A DNA stretch of 64,000 nucleotides, taken from the NCBI GenBank assembly GCA_963761735.1, contig CAVXHQ010000001.1, forward strand, positions 496,001 to 560,000, written 5' to 3'. Numbering within the stretch: the stretch's first letter is position 1; each line of letters begins with the position of its first letter. The DNA comes from CAVXHQ01 sp963761735. Lineage in GTDB: Bacteria; Pseudomonadota; Alphaproteobacteria; Rhodobacterales; Rhodobacteraceae. A program made the translations under genes and the position numbers. The notes beneath the pieces were generated by a model. It worked only from the letters and a program-made list of their open reading frames with translations. It was not told the origin of the DNA and searched no databases. Positions 34,473 through 44,467 of the stretch are shown in pieces.

Positions 34473-35258
34473 CTACCAGCGGCCCCGCAGCGTGCACCAC
34501 GCAAGCGACGTGCGCCGCGTAAATTCCGCCCCGCCGAGCGCGCCCTGCGCCACCCGTCCCGGCTCGGCCGCCGCTCGGCGCAGGACCGCGCGGGTTCGCC
34601 ATCCGGTGCGCAGCACGGGAATCGCCGGGCCAAAATCGACGCCCCGTGCCGCGTTCAGACGGCGCAGGGCGCGGGTGGCGAGTTTGGTGATCGCGTCCGG
34701 CGCATCATCGACCAGCGGACGCCGTCCCTGCGCCGCAAGCGCTGGCACCGCCATCAGCCATCCGGCGACACCTACCGCAGCGGCCACGTCACGCACCGGC
34801 CGCTCGAACGCGGGGGCCGCGCCCGCCACCGTCGCACCCGCCCACATCAGATGCCCCGACACCGCGCCGATATGCGCCTCGAAGGCGGCGGTGCTGCCGA
34901 ACCCCTCGGTATAGATATCCCACCGCCGCGCGGCGACCATCGCGTCGAGCATCGCGACCGGCAGGTTCGCATCCCGGATGACATCGGCCAGCGGCGCGAC
35001 GACCTCATGGGCGCGGGGCCGCGCGCCCGCGCCGATTTCGGCCAGCGCGTCGCGCCACCATTGCAGGCGGATTTCGGCGATGCCGGGCTCTTGCGTCACC
35101 CAGGGGGCGCGCGAAATTTCGACGTTGAAGGCATAGAGCGGAAAGAGCCGCGCCCGCAGGTCCACGGGCGCGCTCATCAGCGCCAGAAAACGGTCCGGAT
35201 CGCCCCGTTCGACGATTTTGGCGCAGGCAACGGTGCCGGCATCGAAAGTTGTGCTCAT
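34473..35258 (-). CDS. Squalene/phytoene synthase family protein
   Basis: A 261-residue protein of the isoprenyl head-to-head synthase fold. It shows LFPLYAFNVEISRAPW and IAEIRLQWWRDAL, and the second half GHLMWAGATVAG...AAAVGVAGWLMAVPAL. The Asp-rich DXXXD motifs of true phytoene synthases are not evident (first helix has YAFNVE), so it may be one of the non-carotenoid members related to the complex I factor NDUFAF6. ATG 35258 is taken. It follows cimA by 97 nt in the same direction. Confidence 0.78.
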   Translation of the reverse strand: MSTTFDAGTVACAKIVERGDPDRFLALMSAPVDLRARLFPLYAFNVEISRAPWVTQEPGIAEIRLQWWRDALAEIGAGARPRAHEVVAPLADVIRDANLPVAMLDAMVAARRWDIYTEGFGSTAAFEAHIGAVSGHLMWAGATVAGAAPAFERPVRDVAAAVGVAGWLMAVPALAAQGRRPLVDDAPDAITKLATRALRRLNAARGVDFGPAIPVLRTGWRTRAVLRRAAAEPGRVAQGALGGAEFTRRTSLAWCTLRGRW

Positions 35259-35355
35259 GTGGCGGGCCTGCGGGGGGCTGCGCCGATGGCGTCCGCCGAC
35301 TTCGGGCGCGGGCACCCCAGGACGACAAGCGGGGCACCCATGCCGGGACGGGCGC

Positions 35356-36984
35356 TCACCCCTTTTCGACCGGCTTCGCACCGTCCCGCAACAGCTTCCA
35401 CACGATGGCATCCTGAAGCGCGTCGAAACTTGCGTCCACTATGTTCGCCGACACGCCCACCGTGGACCAGCGCGCGCCCTCGGCGTCCTCGCTGTCGATG
35501 ACGACGCGGGTGACGGCCTCGGTGCCGCCATCGGTGATCCGCACTTTGAAATCGACGAGCTGCATGTCCTCGATGATGGCCTGATAGGGACCGAGGTCCT
35601 TGCCCAGCGCGCGGCTGAGTGCGTTGACCGGGCCCCGGTCGCGCCCGTCCTCGCCCATGCTTTCGCTCACCGACAGAACCCGGGTCTTGCCGATCTTGAC
35701 GACGACCACGGCCTCCGACAGCGACACCATGTCGCCGCGCTTGTTGCGGCGGCGCTCGACGGTGACGCGGTAGCGTTTCACCTCGAAGAATTTCGGCAGC
35801 AGGCCAAGTTCGCGTCGTGCCAGCAGTTCGAAACTCGCCTGTGCCGTGTCGTAGGAATAGCCTTCCGCCTCACGCGTCTTGATCGCATCGAGGATGCGGC
35901 CCAGCGCCGGATCGCCCTTTTCCACGTCGAGGCCCATGCCGACCAGCCGCTCGCGCAGGTTCGCCTGGCCCGCCTGATTGGACATCGGGATGATGCGGGC
36001 GTTGCCGACGAGGCCGGGGTCGACGTGTTCGTAGGTGCCGGGATCCTTGGCGATGGCGCTGGCGTGCAGGCCCGCCTTGTGGGCAAAGGCCGACGCGCCG
36101 ACGTATGCCGCCTGCTTGGCCGGCAGCCGGTTGAGGATATCGTCGAGCATCCGGCTGGTCTTGCGCAGCCCCTTCAGGGCGGCGGGCGTCACGCCCGTCT
36201 CGTAGCGGCTGGCGTAGGGTTGCTTGAGCATCAGGGTCGGGATCAGCGTCGTCAGATTGGCGTTGCCACAGCGCTCGCCCAGCCCGTTCAGCGTGCCCTG
36301 CACCTGCCGCGCGCCCGCGTCGATGGCGGCAAGCGTGCCTGCCACCGCGTTGCCGGTGTCGTCGTGGGTGTGGATGCCAAGGCGGTCGCCGGGGATGCCG
36401 CTTGCGATGACCTCAGCCACGATCCGACCGATCTCGTGCGGCAGGGTGCCGCCGTTGGTATCGCACAGCACGAGCCAGCGGGTGCCCGCCTCATGGGCCG
36501 CGCGCAGGCACGACAACGCATAGTCGGGATTGGCCTTGTAGCCGTCGAAGAAATGTTCCGCGTCGAACAGCGCCTCGCGCCCCTGTGCCACGATATGCGC
36601 AAAGGACGCGCTCAGGTTCCCGAGGTTTTCCTCGAGGGTGATCCCCAGCGCCTTGGTCACATGGAATTCGTGACTTTTGCCGACCAGACAGACCGAGGCG
36701 GTGCCTGCATTGAGCACGGCGGCCAGCACCTCGTCGTTTGCCGCGGACCTGCCGGTGCGCTTCGTCATGCCGAACGCGGTCATGGTGGCGCGGGTTCCGG
36801 GTGCTTCATCGAAAAACGCGCTGTCGGTCGGGTTCGCCCCCGGCCAGCCGCCTTCGATATGGTCGACGCCCAGCGCGTCGAGGGCCCGTGCGATCCGCAC
36901 CTTTTCGGCCGTGGAAAACTGCACGCCCTGCGTCTGCTGCCCGTCGCGCAGGGTGGTGTCGTACAGGTACAACCGCTCTTTCAT
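35356..36984 (-). CDS. cimA: (R)-Citramalate synthase
   Basis: A 542-residue protein of the HMG-CoA-lyase-like family: LYLYDTTLRDGQQTQGVQFS, the metal-binding HTHDDTGNAVA and NGLGERCGNANL, followed by the C-terminal LeuA-dimer regulatory domain (from about 400). It condenses pyruvate and acetyl-CoA to citramalate for isoleucine synthesis. ATG 36984 has GGGAG 8 nt upstream; the GTG at 36993 is too close to it. cysS lies upstream with a repeat copy in the gap. Confidence 0.92.
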   Translation of the reverse strand: MKERLYLYDTTLRDGQQTQGVQFSTAEKVRIARALDALGVDHIEGGWPGANPTDSAFFDEAPGTRATMTAFGMTKRTGRSAANDEVLAAVLNAGTASVCLVGKSHEFHVTKALGITLEENLGNLSASFAHIVAQGREALFDAEHFFDGYKANPDYALSCLRAAHEAGTRWLVLCDTNGGTLPHEIGRIVAEVIASGIPGDRLGIHTHDDTGNAVAGTLAAIDAGARQVQGTLNGLGERCGNANLTTLIPTLMLKQPYASRYETGVTPAALKGLRKTSRMLDDILNRLPAKQAAYVGASAFAHKAGLHASAIAKDPGTYEHVDPGLVGNARIIPMSNQAGQANLRERLVGMGLDVEKGDPALGRILDAIKTREAEGYSYDTAQASFELLARRELGLLPKFFEVKRYRVTVERRRNKRGDMVSLSEAVVVVKIGKTRVLSVSESMGEDGRDRGPVNALSRALGKDLGPYQAIIEDMQLVDFKVRITDGGTEAVTRVVIDSEDAEGARWSTVGVSANIVDASFDALQDAIVWKLLRDGAKPVEKG

Positions 36985-36999
36985 TGGCCGCACTCCCTC

Positions 37000-37035
37000 A
37001 TTTTTCTTGCCCTAAAAACTCCCGTGGGGGCCGAA
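37000..37035 (-). repeat. Dispersed ATATTT-tail motif, copy 3 (variant)
   Basis: On the minus strand CCCCCACGGGAGTTTTTAGG is followed by GCAAGAAAAATGAGGGAG. It lies between cysS and cimA and runs into the cimA ribosome site. Same orientation rule as the other copies. Confidence 0.5.
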
Positions 37036-37084
37036 GGCGGGGAGCAGGCAGCTCCCCTCTCCATGCGCCGCAAGCACCACCCGC

Positions 37085-38510
37085 TCATTTCAGCCCCTCC
37101 AGCCTGCCCGCATCGAACGCCGGGCCGGGCGCCCAGCTGGCCTCGCCCGCCACGTCCGTCACCTGCACGCCCGCGGCGTTCAGCACGTCGCGTACCCGGT
37201 CCGCCACAGCCCAGTCCCTGGCCGCGCGTGCCGCCTGCCGTTCGGCCAGCAGAGCGTCCACGACCGGCCCGACCCACACGGGCAGTTCGTCGCCCGCACG
37301 GGCGTCCAGCGCGTCCCAGTCGGTCACGAGGCCCAGCATTTCCAGCCCGTACGCCAGCGGTGCCAATGCCGGGGCGGTATGGCCCCGCGCCAGCACATGC
37401 AGCCGCGCCAGCGCGCCGGGGGTGTTGATATCGTTGGCCAGCACGCCCAGCATTTCGTCGTCGGGCACCCAATCGCCCGACGCCCTGAGGGCGCGCACCA
37501 TCCGCGCCGAAAACCCGTGCTTGCGCAGCACGGCCAACCAGTCGTTCAGGGATTTTTCGGCCTCTGTCCGCTTCGTCTCCGTCCAGTCCATCGGGCGGCG
37601 ATAGTGCGTCATCAGGAACACGAACCGGATCACCGCTCCGGGCACCCCCTGATCGAGAAGGTCGCGCACCGTAAAGAAGTTGCCCAGCGACTTGGACATC
37701 TTCTTGCCTTCGACCAGCAGCATTTCGTTATGTATCCAGACGTTGGCAAAGCCCGCGTCCGGATGCGCGCAACGGCTTTGCGCCAGCTCGTTCTCGTGGT
37801 GCGGAAACATCAGGTCGTTGCCGCCGCCGTGGATGTCGAAAGCTTGTCCCCAGCAGGCCCTTGGCCATGGCCGAACATTCGATGTGCCACCCCGGACGCC
37901 CCCGCCCCCAGGGGCTGTCCCAGCCCGGCGTGTCGGCGCCCGAGGGCTTCCACATCACGAAATCCATCGGATCGCGTTTGTAGGGCGCGACCTCGACACG
38001 CGCGCCCGCGATCATGTCGTCGACGCTGCGGCCCGACAGGACGCCGTAGTCCGCATCGCTGTCGACGGCGAACAGCACATGGCCCTCGGCGGCGTAGGCA
38101 TGTCCCTTGCCGATCAACTCTTCGATCATCGCGATCATCTGGTCGATCCACCCGGTTGCGCGGGGCTCGTGGTCCGGTGCGGCATTGCCGAGGGCCGCCA
38201 TGTCGTCGCGGTACCAGCCGACGGTTTCTTCGGTGATCTCGCCGATGGTCCGCCCGGTCTCGGTGGCGCGCGCGTTGATCTTGTCGTCGACGTCGGTGAT
38301 GTTGCGCACATAGGTGACGTTTGCCGCGCCGTATTCATGCCGCAAGAGCCGCACCAGCACGTCGAACAGGATCACATTGCGCGCGTTGCCCAGATGGGCG
38401 CGGTCATAGACCGTCGGTCCGCACAGATACAGGCCGACGCGGCCCTCGCTCAGCGGCTCGAACGGGTCCTTGCGGCGGGTGCGGGTATTGTGCAGGCGAA
38501 TTTCGGTCAT
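37085..38510 (-). pseudogene. cysS: Cysteinyl-tRNA synthetase, interrupted by a one-base frameshift (likely functional in the organism)
   Basis: The first frame (ATG 38510) contains LYLCGPTVYDRAHLGNAR with the HIGH-type HLGN and the zinc ligand region GWHIECSAMAKGLLG. It then runs out of frame after LLGTSF. The second frame continues DIHGGGNDLMFPHHENE, GKKMSKSLGNFF (KMSKS) and the anticodon-binding end. Deleting one T of a TTT (37839-37841 on the plus strand) joins them into a normal enzyme of 474 residues. As cysS is usually single-copy and essential, the extra base is most simply a sequence error. Confidence 0.9.
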
Positions 38511-38809
38511 CTCGGTCTCGATCCATGGCGCGTGTCGCGCGGCGACTGCGGTCGGCACGCCGTCCGGGGACAACGCACGGGTTTACCGCGCGGGCTCTGG
38601 CTGATCTCACCGGATGGAAAAGGGTGTGAAGAGGCGGCCCGCGACGGATGTCAGCGGGTGCAAATGCAGCAGGTAATTATGCAAAGCGTCTTCATGGATT
38701 TTCCATAGCAGCCCCGGCGGCCCGCGTCCAGCCGCCCGCGCGGTCCGGTGCCGCACTTTGGTGCGCAGCCCTCCTTGCCTCGCGCGCAGCCGCGCGCGAT
38801 CATCGGGAG

Positions 38810-39157
38810 ATGAGCCGCGATGCCATCAACCGGATCTGCGCCACCTTTCCCGGCGCCGAGGTTTCCGACCCCTGGGGCGGCGGGCACGACGCATGGAAGG
38901 TCGGCGGCAAGATGTTTGCCTCGATCGGGGCGGTGGCGACGGGCGTTTCGGTCAAGACCGACAGCGTCGAGACCGCGCAGATGCTGATCGACGCGGGCGT
39001 CGGCAGCAGGGCCGCGTATTTTCACCGCTCGTGGCTGCATCTGCCGCAGGATGCGGCCCCCGACGAGCTCGAGCACCGGTTACGCACGTCCTACCGGATC
39101 GTGCGCGGCGGCTTGACGAAAAAGGCGCAGGCCGCCCTTGCGCCGCTGGACGACTGA
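38810..39157 (+). CDS. MmcQ/YjbR family protein
   Basis: A 115-residue single-domain protein: CATFPGAEVSDPWGGGHDAWKVGGKMFASI and later YFHRSWLHLPQDAAPDELEHRL with a C-terminal RLRTSYRIVRGGLTKK. These are the conserved parts of the YjbR fold, described as a CyaY-like DNA-binding domain, without a proven physiological role. ATG 38810 is the only sensible start, with GGGAG very close to it. About 300 bp upstream hold no other supported gene. Confidence 0.82.
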   Translation: MSRDAINRICATFPGAEVSDPWGGGHDAWKVGGKMFASIGAVATGVSVKTDSVETAQMLIDAGVGSRAAYFHRSWLHLPQDAAPDELEHRLRTSYRIVRGGLTKKAQAALAPLDD

Positions 39158-39350
39158 ACGGAACGGCGCCGCGCGGTCCTGTTCGTCCCCCTCGGGGTCG
39201 GCGCGGCGTGACCCGGTCCGGGTCCGAGGGCAAAATCCCGGTGCGTTTCACGACCGATAGCGTCCGGCGGGCGTTCACGCCCGGATTTCGCCCGGCGTAC
39301 AAGCGGCCGGGCTGTTGACTTCACGGCGCCGGCACGGTCTGCCTGCCCCG

Positions 39351-40538
39351 ATGAATGCCATGCCGCCTCTGTCGCCCCGCCTCACCACGATCAACGGCAC
39401 CGGTTCCGATGGCTGGGATCTGTTCCGCCGCGCCCGCGCGATGAAGGACGCAGGCGCGCCCGTGATCGAGCTGACCATCGGCGAGCACGATATCCGCACC
39501 GCCGCGCCGATCCTGCGCGCGATGCACGCCGCGGCGCTGGACGGGCACACCGGCTATGCCGCGATCCCCGGCACCGACGCGCTGCGCGCCCGCATCGCCG
39601 CGCGGATCGCCGAGCGGACGGGTGTGCCGACCACGCCCGGTAATATCCTCGTCACCCCCGGCGGCCAGTCCGGCCTGTATACGGCCCATCACGCCGCGTG
39701 CAGCGAGGGCGACCGCGCGCTGCACATCGATCCCTATTACGCCACCTATCCCGGCACGATCCGCGCGATCGGCGCCGTGCCTGTCGCGGTGCCTGCCCGC
39801 GCCGACCTGAACTTTCAGCCGCAGGAGGCCGATCTTGCCGCCGCTGCCGCCGAACATGCCCCCCGCAGCCTGCTCGTCAACTCGCCCAACAACCCCGCCG
39901 GTGTGATCTATGACGCCGGCACGCTGGCCGGCATCGCGCGGGTGGTGACCGACCGCGACATGTGGCTGATCTCGGACGAGGTCTACGACACGCAGGTCTG
40001 GCACGGCGCGCACCTCAGCCCGCGGGCCCTGCCCGATATGGCGCAGCGGACCCTCGTGGTGGGATCGATGTCGAAGAGCCACGCGATGACCGGCAGCCGG
40101 ATCGGCTGGATCTGCGGGCCGCAAGGGGCGATCGCGCATATGATCGACATGATGACGAACACCACCTACGGCGTGCCCGGCTACATTCAGGATGCCGCCG
40201 ACCACGCGCTCGGCCTTGGCGCGGCATTCGAGGCGGAGATCGCCGCCCCGTTCCGGCGCCGTCGCGGCATCGTCACCGGGTTGCTGGCCGGTCAGAACGT
40301 GGTGCGCGCGGCCCCGATGGACGGGGCGATGTACGCCCTGCTCGACATCCGCGCCACGGGCATGTCGGGCGAGGCATTCGCGCAGGAATTGCTCGACGAC
40401 GCGCTGATCGCGGTGATGCCGGGCGAAAGTTTCGGCGCCGCGGCGGCGGGCCATGTCCGCGTGGCGCTGACCGTCGGTGACACCGCGTTCCGCGATGCGA
40501 TGGCGCGGCTGCTGGCCTTTGCCGCCGCCCGCGCCTGA
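39351..40538 (+). CDS. PLP-dependent aminotransferase (class I/II)
   Basis: A 395-residue fold-type I aminotransferase. The PLP-binding Lys is in VVGSMSKSHAMTGSRIGW. Other signatures are VTPGGQSGLYTAHHAAC, VNSPNNPAGVIYD and SDEVYDTQVW. It transfers an amino group between an amino acid and a 2-keto acid; the specificity (aspartate, aromatic or alanine) cannot be fixed. ATG 39351 is preferred over the in-frame upstream ATG at 39315 because the protein body begins there. Confidence 0.9.
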   Translation: MNAMPPLSPRLTTINGTGSDGWDLFRRARAMKDAGAPVIELTIGEHDIRTAAPILRAMHAAALDGHTGYAAIPGTDALRARIAARIAERTGVPTTPGNILVTPGGQSGLYTAHHAACSEGDRALHIDPYYATYPGTIRAIGAVPVAVPARADLNFQPQEADLAAAAAEHAPRSLLVNSPNNPAGVIYDAGTLAGIARVVTDRDMWLISDEVYDTQVWHGAHLSPRALPDMAQRTLVVGSMSKSHAMTGSRIGWICGPQGAIAHMIDMMTNTTYGVPGYIQDAADHALGLGAAFEAEIAAPFRRRRGIVTGLLAGQNVVRAAPMDGAMYALLDIRATGMSGEAFAQELLDDALIAVMPGESFGAAAAGHVRVALTVGDTAFRDAMARLLAFAAARA

Positions 40539-40686
40539 GGACGCGCAACGCCGGGATTGCCCGGAATGGCGCGCCGCTTTCTTTTTGACGGTGCGGTGCT
40601 AGACTTCGCGGATCGACGCTTTGCTTTACGCCTTTTCAACGACGGTTTTTCAGCCCCAGTTCTTCAACCACAGTCGGAATATTGCC

Positions 40687-41600
40687 ATGTCGTCGCTTAT
40701 TCGCGCTCTCTTCATCGTTTTTCTGCTGCCCCATGCTGGCCTGGCGCAGACCTATCCCTCGCAATCCGAAACAGCCGTCACCGATGACGCAGCGCTGATT
40801 GGACCTGTCGAAGAGGCGGAACTGGCCCAGCGCCTGACCGCCCTTGGCCAGGACACCGGGTCCGATATCGCTGTCGTCACCCTGCCGTCGATGGCATTTT
40901 ACACCGGCGGCGACGATCTGGACGTCTACGCCCGCGGGCTGATGGCCAGTTGGGCGCTTGGCGAGTCGGTGGCGGATCGCGCCGTGCTGCTGCTGGTCTT
41001 TGCCGAGGACCGCGAATTGCGGATCGAGGTCGGATCCGGCTTTGGGCCGGAAACGGCGGAGGTGGCTGCGGACATCGTTACCGAAATACTGGTGCCCGCG
41101 TTTCGCGACGAGGCCTATGCACGCGGTATCGCCGATGCGGTCGACGCGATCGCAGCCCGGATTTTGACTGTGGCGGACCCGGTTGCCACGACGCCGGAAC
41201 CCGCCCCGCCGCCGGTGGCGCCCGCCGCACCGGCCGGGGATACCGGCGGCAGCGGCATTCTGTACTGGATCGGCGGCGGGGTAGCGGCACTCGTGGCCCT
41301 TGCCGTCGCGCGAACCGCCGGTCGGCGGCGAAACGCGCGGCGACGCCTTGCCCCAGCTGCGGCAAGACCGGCCTGACACGCGACCGGGTGGTGCTGTCGC
41401 AGGCCACGCAAAAGGACGAAGGCCACGGCGAGGTCCGAACCTCCTGCCCGCACTGCAACCACGTCGTGGCAGAGCCGTTCACGATCCGCCGGTCCGATCC
41501 CGAAAGCACGGACAAGGACGGTGCGGCAGGCTCCGGCGCCCCGGGCGGCAAATCGAAGGCTGCCAAATCGAAGGGCGGCGGTGCCTCCGGCGAATGGTAA
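40687..41600 (+). pseudogene. TPM-domain (YgcG-like) membrane protein, frameshifted
   Basis: The first frame has a signal peptide (residues 1-20, ALFIVFLLPHAGLAQ) and a TPM domain (VTDDAALIGPVEEAELAQRL; DRELRIEVGSGFGPE), a Pro-rich linker and a membrane helix (WIGGGVAALVALAVA). The normal C-terminal zinc-ribbon (ATPCPSCGKTGL, SCPHCNH) and Gly/Ser/Lys tail ending SGEW lie in another frame. One missing G near 41339-41341 accounts for it. The full protein would be about 300 residues and anchored in the inner membrane; its role is unknown. Confidence 0.78.
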
Positions 41601-41681
41601 CCGGCGCGAGCGGACCCCACGATACGCCGCCCTATAGTCTCGGCATGGCCGGACCGGTGACGTGGCGGCGAATGATCCGGG

Positions 41682-42836
41682 TCAACCGGCGGTCAGCCGC
41701 CCGACCGCCGCGACACCGCCCGCCTCCGGCACACTGATCGTGCCACCGCCGACGGCGGCGCGCACGCCCGTGGTGCCGGGACACGACGTCGGCAGACCGC
41801 GCGCCACCCGTGCGGCCAGAAAGGCGAAGGCCTGCGCCTCGAGCATGTCACCGTCGAGACCGACATCGCCGACCGGCAGCACCGGCACGCCCGCGCGGGC
41901 CGACAGCATCGCCATCAGCGCCGCATTGTGCCGCCCGCCCCCCGTCACCAGCAGGCGTGCGGGCGGTGTCGGGCAATGCTCCATCGCGCGGGCGACGGCG
42001 GCCGCGGCGCAGGCGATCAGGGTGGCGGCGGCATCGGCATCGGCCAGACCGGCAACGGCGCCCGACAGACCGGCAAAGGCATCCCTGTCGAGCGATTTCG
42101 GCGGCATCCGGTAGAAATAGGCATGTTTCAGGAACGCCGCGACGATACCTTCGTCCACCGTGCCCGACGCGGCCAGCGCGCCGCCCGCGTCATGATCGAC
42201 GCCGCGCAGCGCCTGCATCAGATCGTTGACGGGCGCATTCGCGGGACCGGTATCGAAGGCCAGCAGCGCGCCTGCGATCTCGGGCGATGCCACGCGCGGA
42301 TCGATCCACGTCAGGTTGCCGACACCGCCCATGTTGAGGAACGCCAGCGGCGCATCCGCGCCGATATGGCGGGCCAGCGCAAAATGATAGAACGGCGCCA
42401 GCGGCGCGCCCTCGCCGCCCATCCGCACGTCCGCCGACCGGAAATCCCAGACCACCGGCAGACCCAGCGCCTCGGCCATCAGCGCACCGTCGAGCACCTG
42501 CAAGGTGCCGCGTCCCTGCGGATCGTGCGCCAGCGTCTGGCCGTGGATGCCGACCAGATCGACATCCCCGAACTGCGCGAGCACCTCGGCGTGGGCCATT
42601 TCCACCACCTCGGTGGCCGCCTCTACCGCCGCGCCCGCCCACTGGCCAAGGCCCGCCCGGATCACCGCGCGCTCGGCGTCGGAATAGGGCCGGTACGCGG
42701 ATTCGCCAAAGCGCGCGACGTCGACGCCGTCCGTCTCGATCACGGCGGCGTCCACCCCGTCGAGCGAGGTTCCCGACATCGCGCCCAGGACGCGCCGCAT
42801 CCGGCCCGTGGGCCAGCGTTCGAAGGCTTTCGGCAT
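41682..42836 (-). CDS. anmK: Anhydro-N-acetylmuramic acid kinase
   Basis: A 384-residue ASKHA-fold kinase: VLGAMSGTSLDGVDAAVIE at the start, GIHGQTLAHDP, FLNMGGVGNLTWI and DTGPANAPVND, and LLVTGGGRHNAALM near the end. It phosphorylates and opens 1,6-anhydro-MurNAc in cell-wall recycling. GGGGA is 7 nt before ATG 42836. It is divergent from tyrS with less than 100 bp between. Confidence 0.94.
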   Translation of the reverse strand: MPKAFERWPTGRMRRVLGAMSGTSLDGVDAAVIETDGVDVARFGESAYRPYSDAERAVIRAGLGQWAGAAVEAATEVVEMAHAEVLAQFGDVDLVGIHGQTLAHDPQGRGTLQVLDGALMAEALGLPVVWDFRSADVRMGGEGAPLAPFYHFALARHIGADAPLAFLNMGGVGNLTWIDPRVASPEIAGALLAFDTGPANAPVNDLMQALRGVDHDAGGALAASGTVDEGIVAAFLKHAYFYRMPPKSLDRDAFAGLSGAVAGLADADAAATLIACAAAAVARAMEHCPTPPARLLVTGGGRHNAALMAMLSARAGVPVLPVGDVGLDGDMLEAQAFAFLAARVARGLPTSCPGTTGVRAAVGGGTISVPEAGGVAAVGRLTAG

Positions 42837-42929
42837 TTGCGTCCCCTCGTGCGCGCCCCTATAGGACGTCGTGCATATCGCGGCCAGAGTGGCGCGGTTG
42901 CGGCGTGGCGGCAAGACAGGACGGGCACT

Positions 42930-44183
42930 ATGGCGTATCATCCCAAATCCGAATTCATGGCAACGATCATGGCGCGCGGGTTCCTCGCCGATTGCACCGA
43001 TTATCAGGCCCTCGACGAGGCGCTGATCGCGGGAATCGTGCCCGCCTATATCGGTTATGACGCGACGGCGAAATCGCTGCATGTCGGGCACCTTCTTAAC
43101 ATCATGCTGCTGCGCTGGTATCAAAAGGCGGGCGGCAAACCGATCACCCTGATGGGCGGCGGCACCACCAAGGTCGGCGATCCGTCGTTCCGCGCCGACG
43201 AGCGACCGCTGCTGACGGGTGCGCAGATCGACGCCAACATCGCGGGCATGAACCGGGTTTTCGGGCGCTACCTGACCTATGGCGAGGGTGCGACCGATGC
43301 GCTGATGCTCAACAACGCCGAATGGCTCGACGGGTTGAACTACCTCGAATTTCTGCGCGACATCGGGCGGCATTTTTCGGTCAACCGGATGCTGTCCTTC
43401 GAAAGCGTGAAATCGCGGCTGGACCGGGAACAATCGCTGTCGTTCCTCGAATTCAACTACATGATCCTGCAAGCCTATGATTTCCTTGAACTGAACCGCC
43501 GTTATGGCTGTGCCCTGCAGATGGGCGGATCGGATCAGTGGGGCAATATCGTCAATGGCATCGATCTGACCCGCCGGGTGATCGACACGCAGATCTTTGG
43601 CCTGACGACGCCGCTGCTGACGACATCCGACGGCAAGAAAATGGGCAAGAGCCAGGGCGGCGCGATCTGGCTGTCCGCCGATATGCTCTCGCCCTATGAA
43701 TTCTGGCAGTTCTGGCGCAATACCACCGATGCCGATGTGGGCCGGTTCCTGAAGCTGTATACCGAACTGCCGCTGGACGAATGCGAGCGGATGGGCGCGC
43801 TCGGCGGATCCGACATCAATGCGGCCAAGATCGCGCTGGCGAATGCCGTGACGGGCCTGCTGCACGGCGAGGACGCGGCGGCGGCGGCGCAGGCCACGGC
43901 ACACGAGGTGTTCGCGCAGGGTGGCGGCGGCGGCGATCTGCCAACCCTGGTGTTGGCGGCCGACGAGGTGGGGAGCGGCGTTTCGGTGGTGCAGCTGATC
44001 GTGCGGGCGGGTCTCGCGGCGAGTGGCAAAGAGGCCAAGCGGCTGATCGACGGTGGCGGCGCCAGGCTGAACGACGCCCCGCTGACCGATGCGGGCCTGA
44101 TGCTCGATGCCGCGGCGCTGGCCGTGCCGGTAAAGCTGAGTGCGGGCCGCAAGCGGCACGCGATGGTGCAGATCGACGGCTAG
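42930..44183 (+). CDS. tyrS: Tyrosyl-tRNA synthetase
   Basis: A 417-residue class I synthetase (TyrRS, S4-containing type): HIGH motif as SLHVGHLLNIM, tyrosine/ATP pocket FLEFNYMILQAYDF and QMGGSDQWGNI, KMSKS variant TSDGKKMGKSQGG, and a C-terminal S4 domain (IVRAGLAASGKEAKRLIDGGG) for tRNA binding. The ATG at 42930 fits the family start (MAYHPKSEFMATIMARGF). Single-base frame integrity is good throughout. Confidence 0.97.
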   Translation: MAYHPKSEFMATIMARGFLADCTDYQALDEALIAGIVPAYIGYDATAKSLHVGHLLNIMLLRWYQKAGGKPITLMGGGTTKVGDPSFRADERPLLTGAQIDANIAGMNRVFGRYLTYGEGATDALMLNNAEWLDGLNYLEFLRDIGRHFSVNRMLSFESVKSRLDREQSLSFLEFNYMILQAYDFLELNRRYGCALQMGGSDQWGNIVNGIDLTRRVIDTQIFGLTTPLLTTSDGKKMGKSQGGAIWLSADMLSPYEFWQFWRNTTDADVGRFLKLYTELPLDECERMGALGGSDINAAKIALANAVTGLLHGEDAAAAAQATAHEVFAQGGGGGDLPTLVLAADEVGSGVSVVQLIVRAGLAASGKEAKRLIDGGGARLNDAPLTDAGLMLDAAALAVPVKLSAGRKRHAMVQIDG

Positions 44184-44288
44184 CCGCCGGCATTTCGGCC
44201 CCGCGCATGCGGGCGCAGTGCGATTGCACAGGCAAGAGGACGGCGGTGACCGGTTGCGATGGCGGTCACGGCGCAAACCCCTCTGGCG

Positions 44289-44438
44289 TCAGAACACGAT
44301 TGCCTCTACGATCCAGATCACGCCACCGGCCGGCAGGGCCACCGCCACGGCGATCAGGGCCGCCCCCAGCACCGTCAGCCGCGGTGTCGGCGCATGAAGT
44401 CCCCGAACGGTGATTTTGCTGCGGTCCATACCGGCCAT
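44289..44438 (-). CDS. Small single-span membrane protein
   Basis: A 49-residue protein: a basic cytoplasmic start (MAGMDRSKITVRGLHAPTPR) and one hydrophobic helix of about 25 residues (LTVLGAALIAVAVALPAGGV). GGTGAGG lies 5 nt before ATG 44438. It is divergent from the GNAT-like gene with 29 bp between starts. No function recognised. Confidence 0.55.
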   Translation of the reverse strand: MAGMDRSKITVRGLHAPTPRLTVLGAALIAVAVALPAGGVIWIVEAIVF

Positions 44439-44467
44439 TAACCTCACCTTAGGTTTCGATCCGGTTA

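Noticed and set aside
38511..38809. Small genes in the 300-bp gap before the YjbR-like gene
   Set aside because: No frame with a ribosome site and plausible composition was found; only a short ATGGA/TCCAT symmetry is visible.
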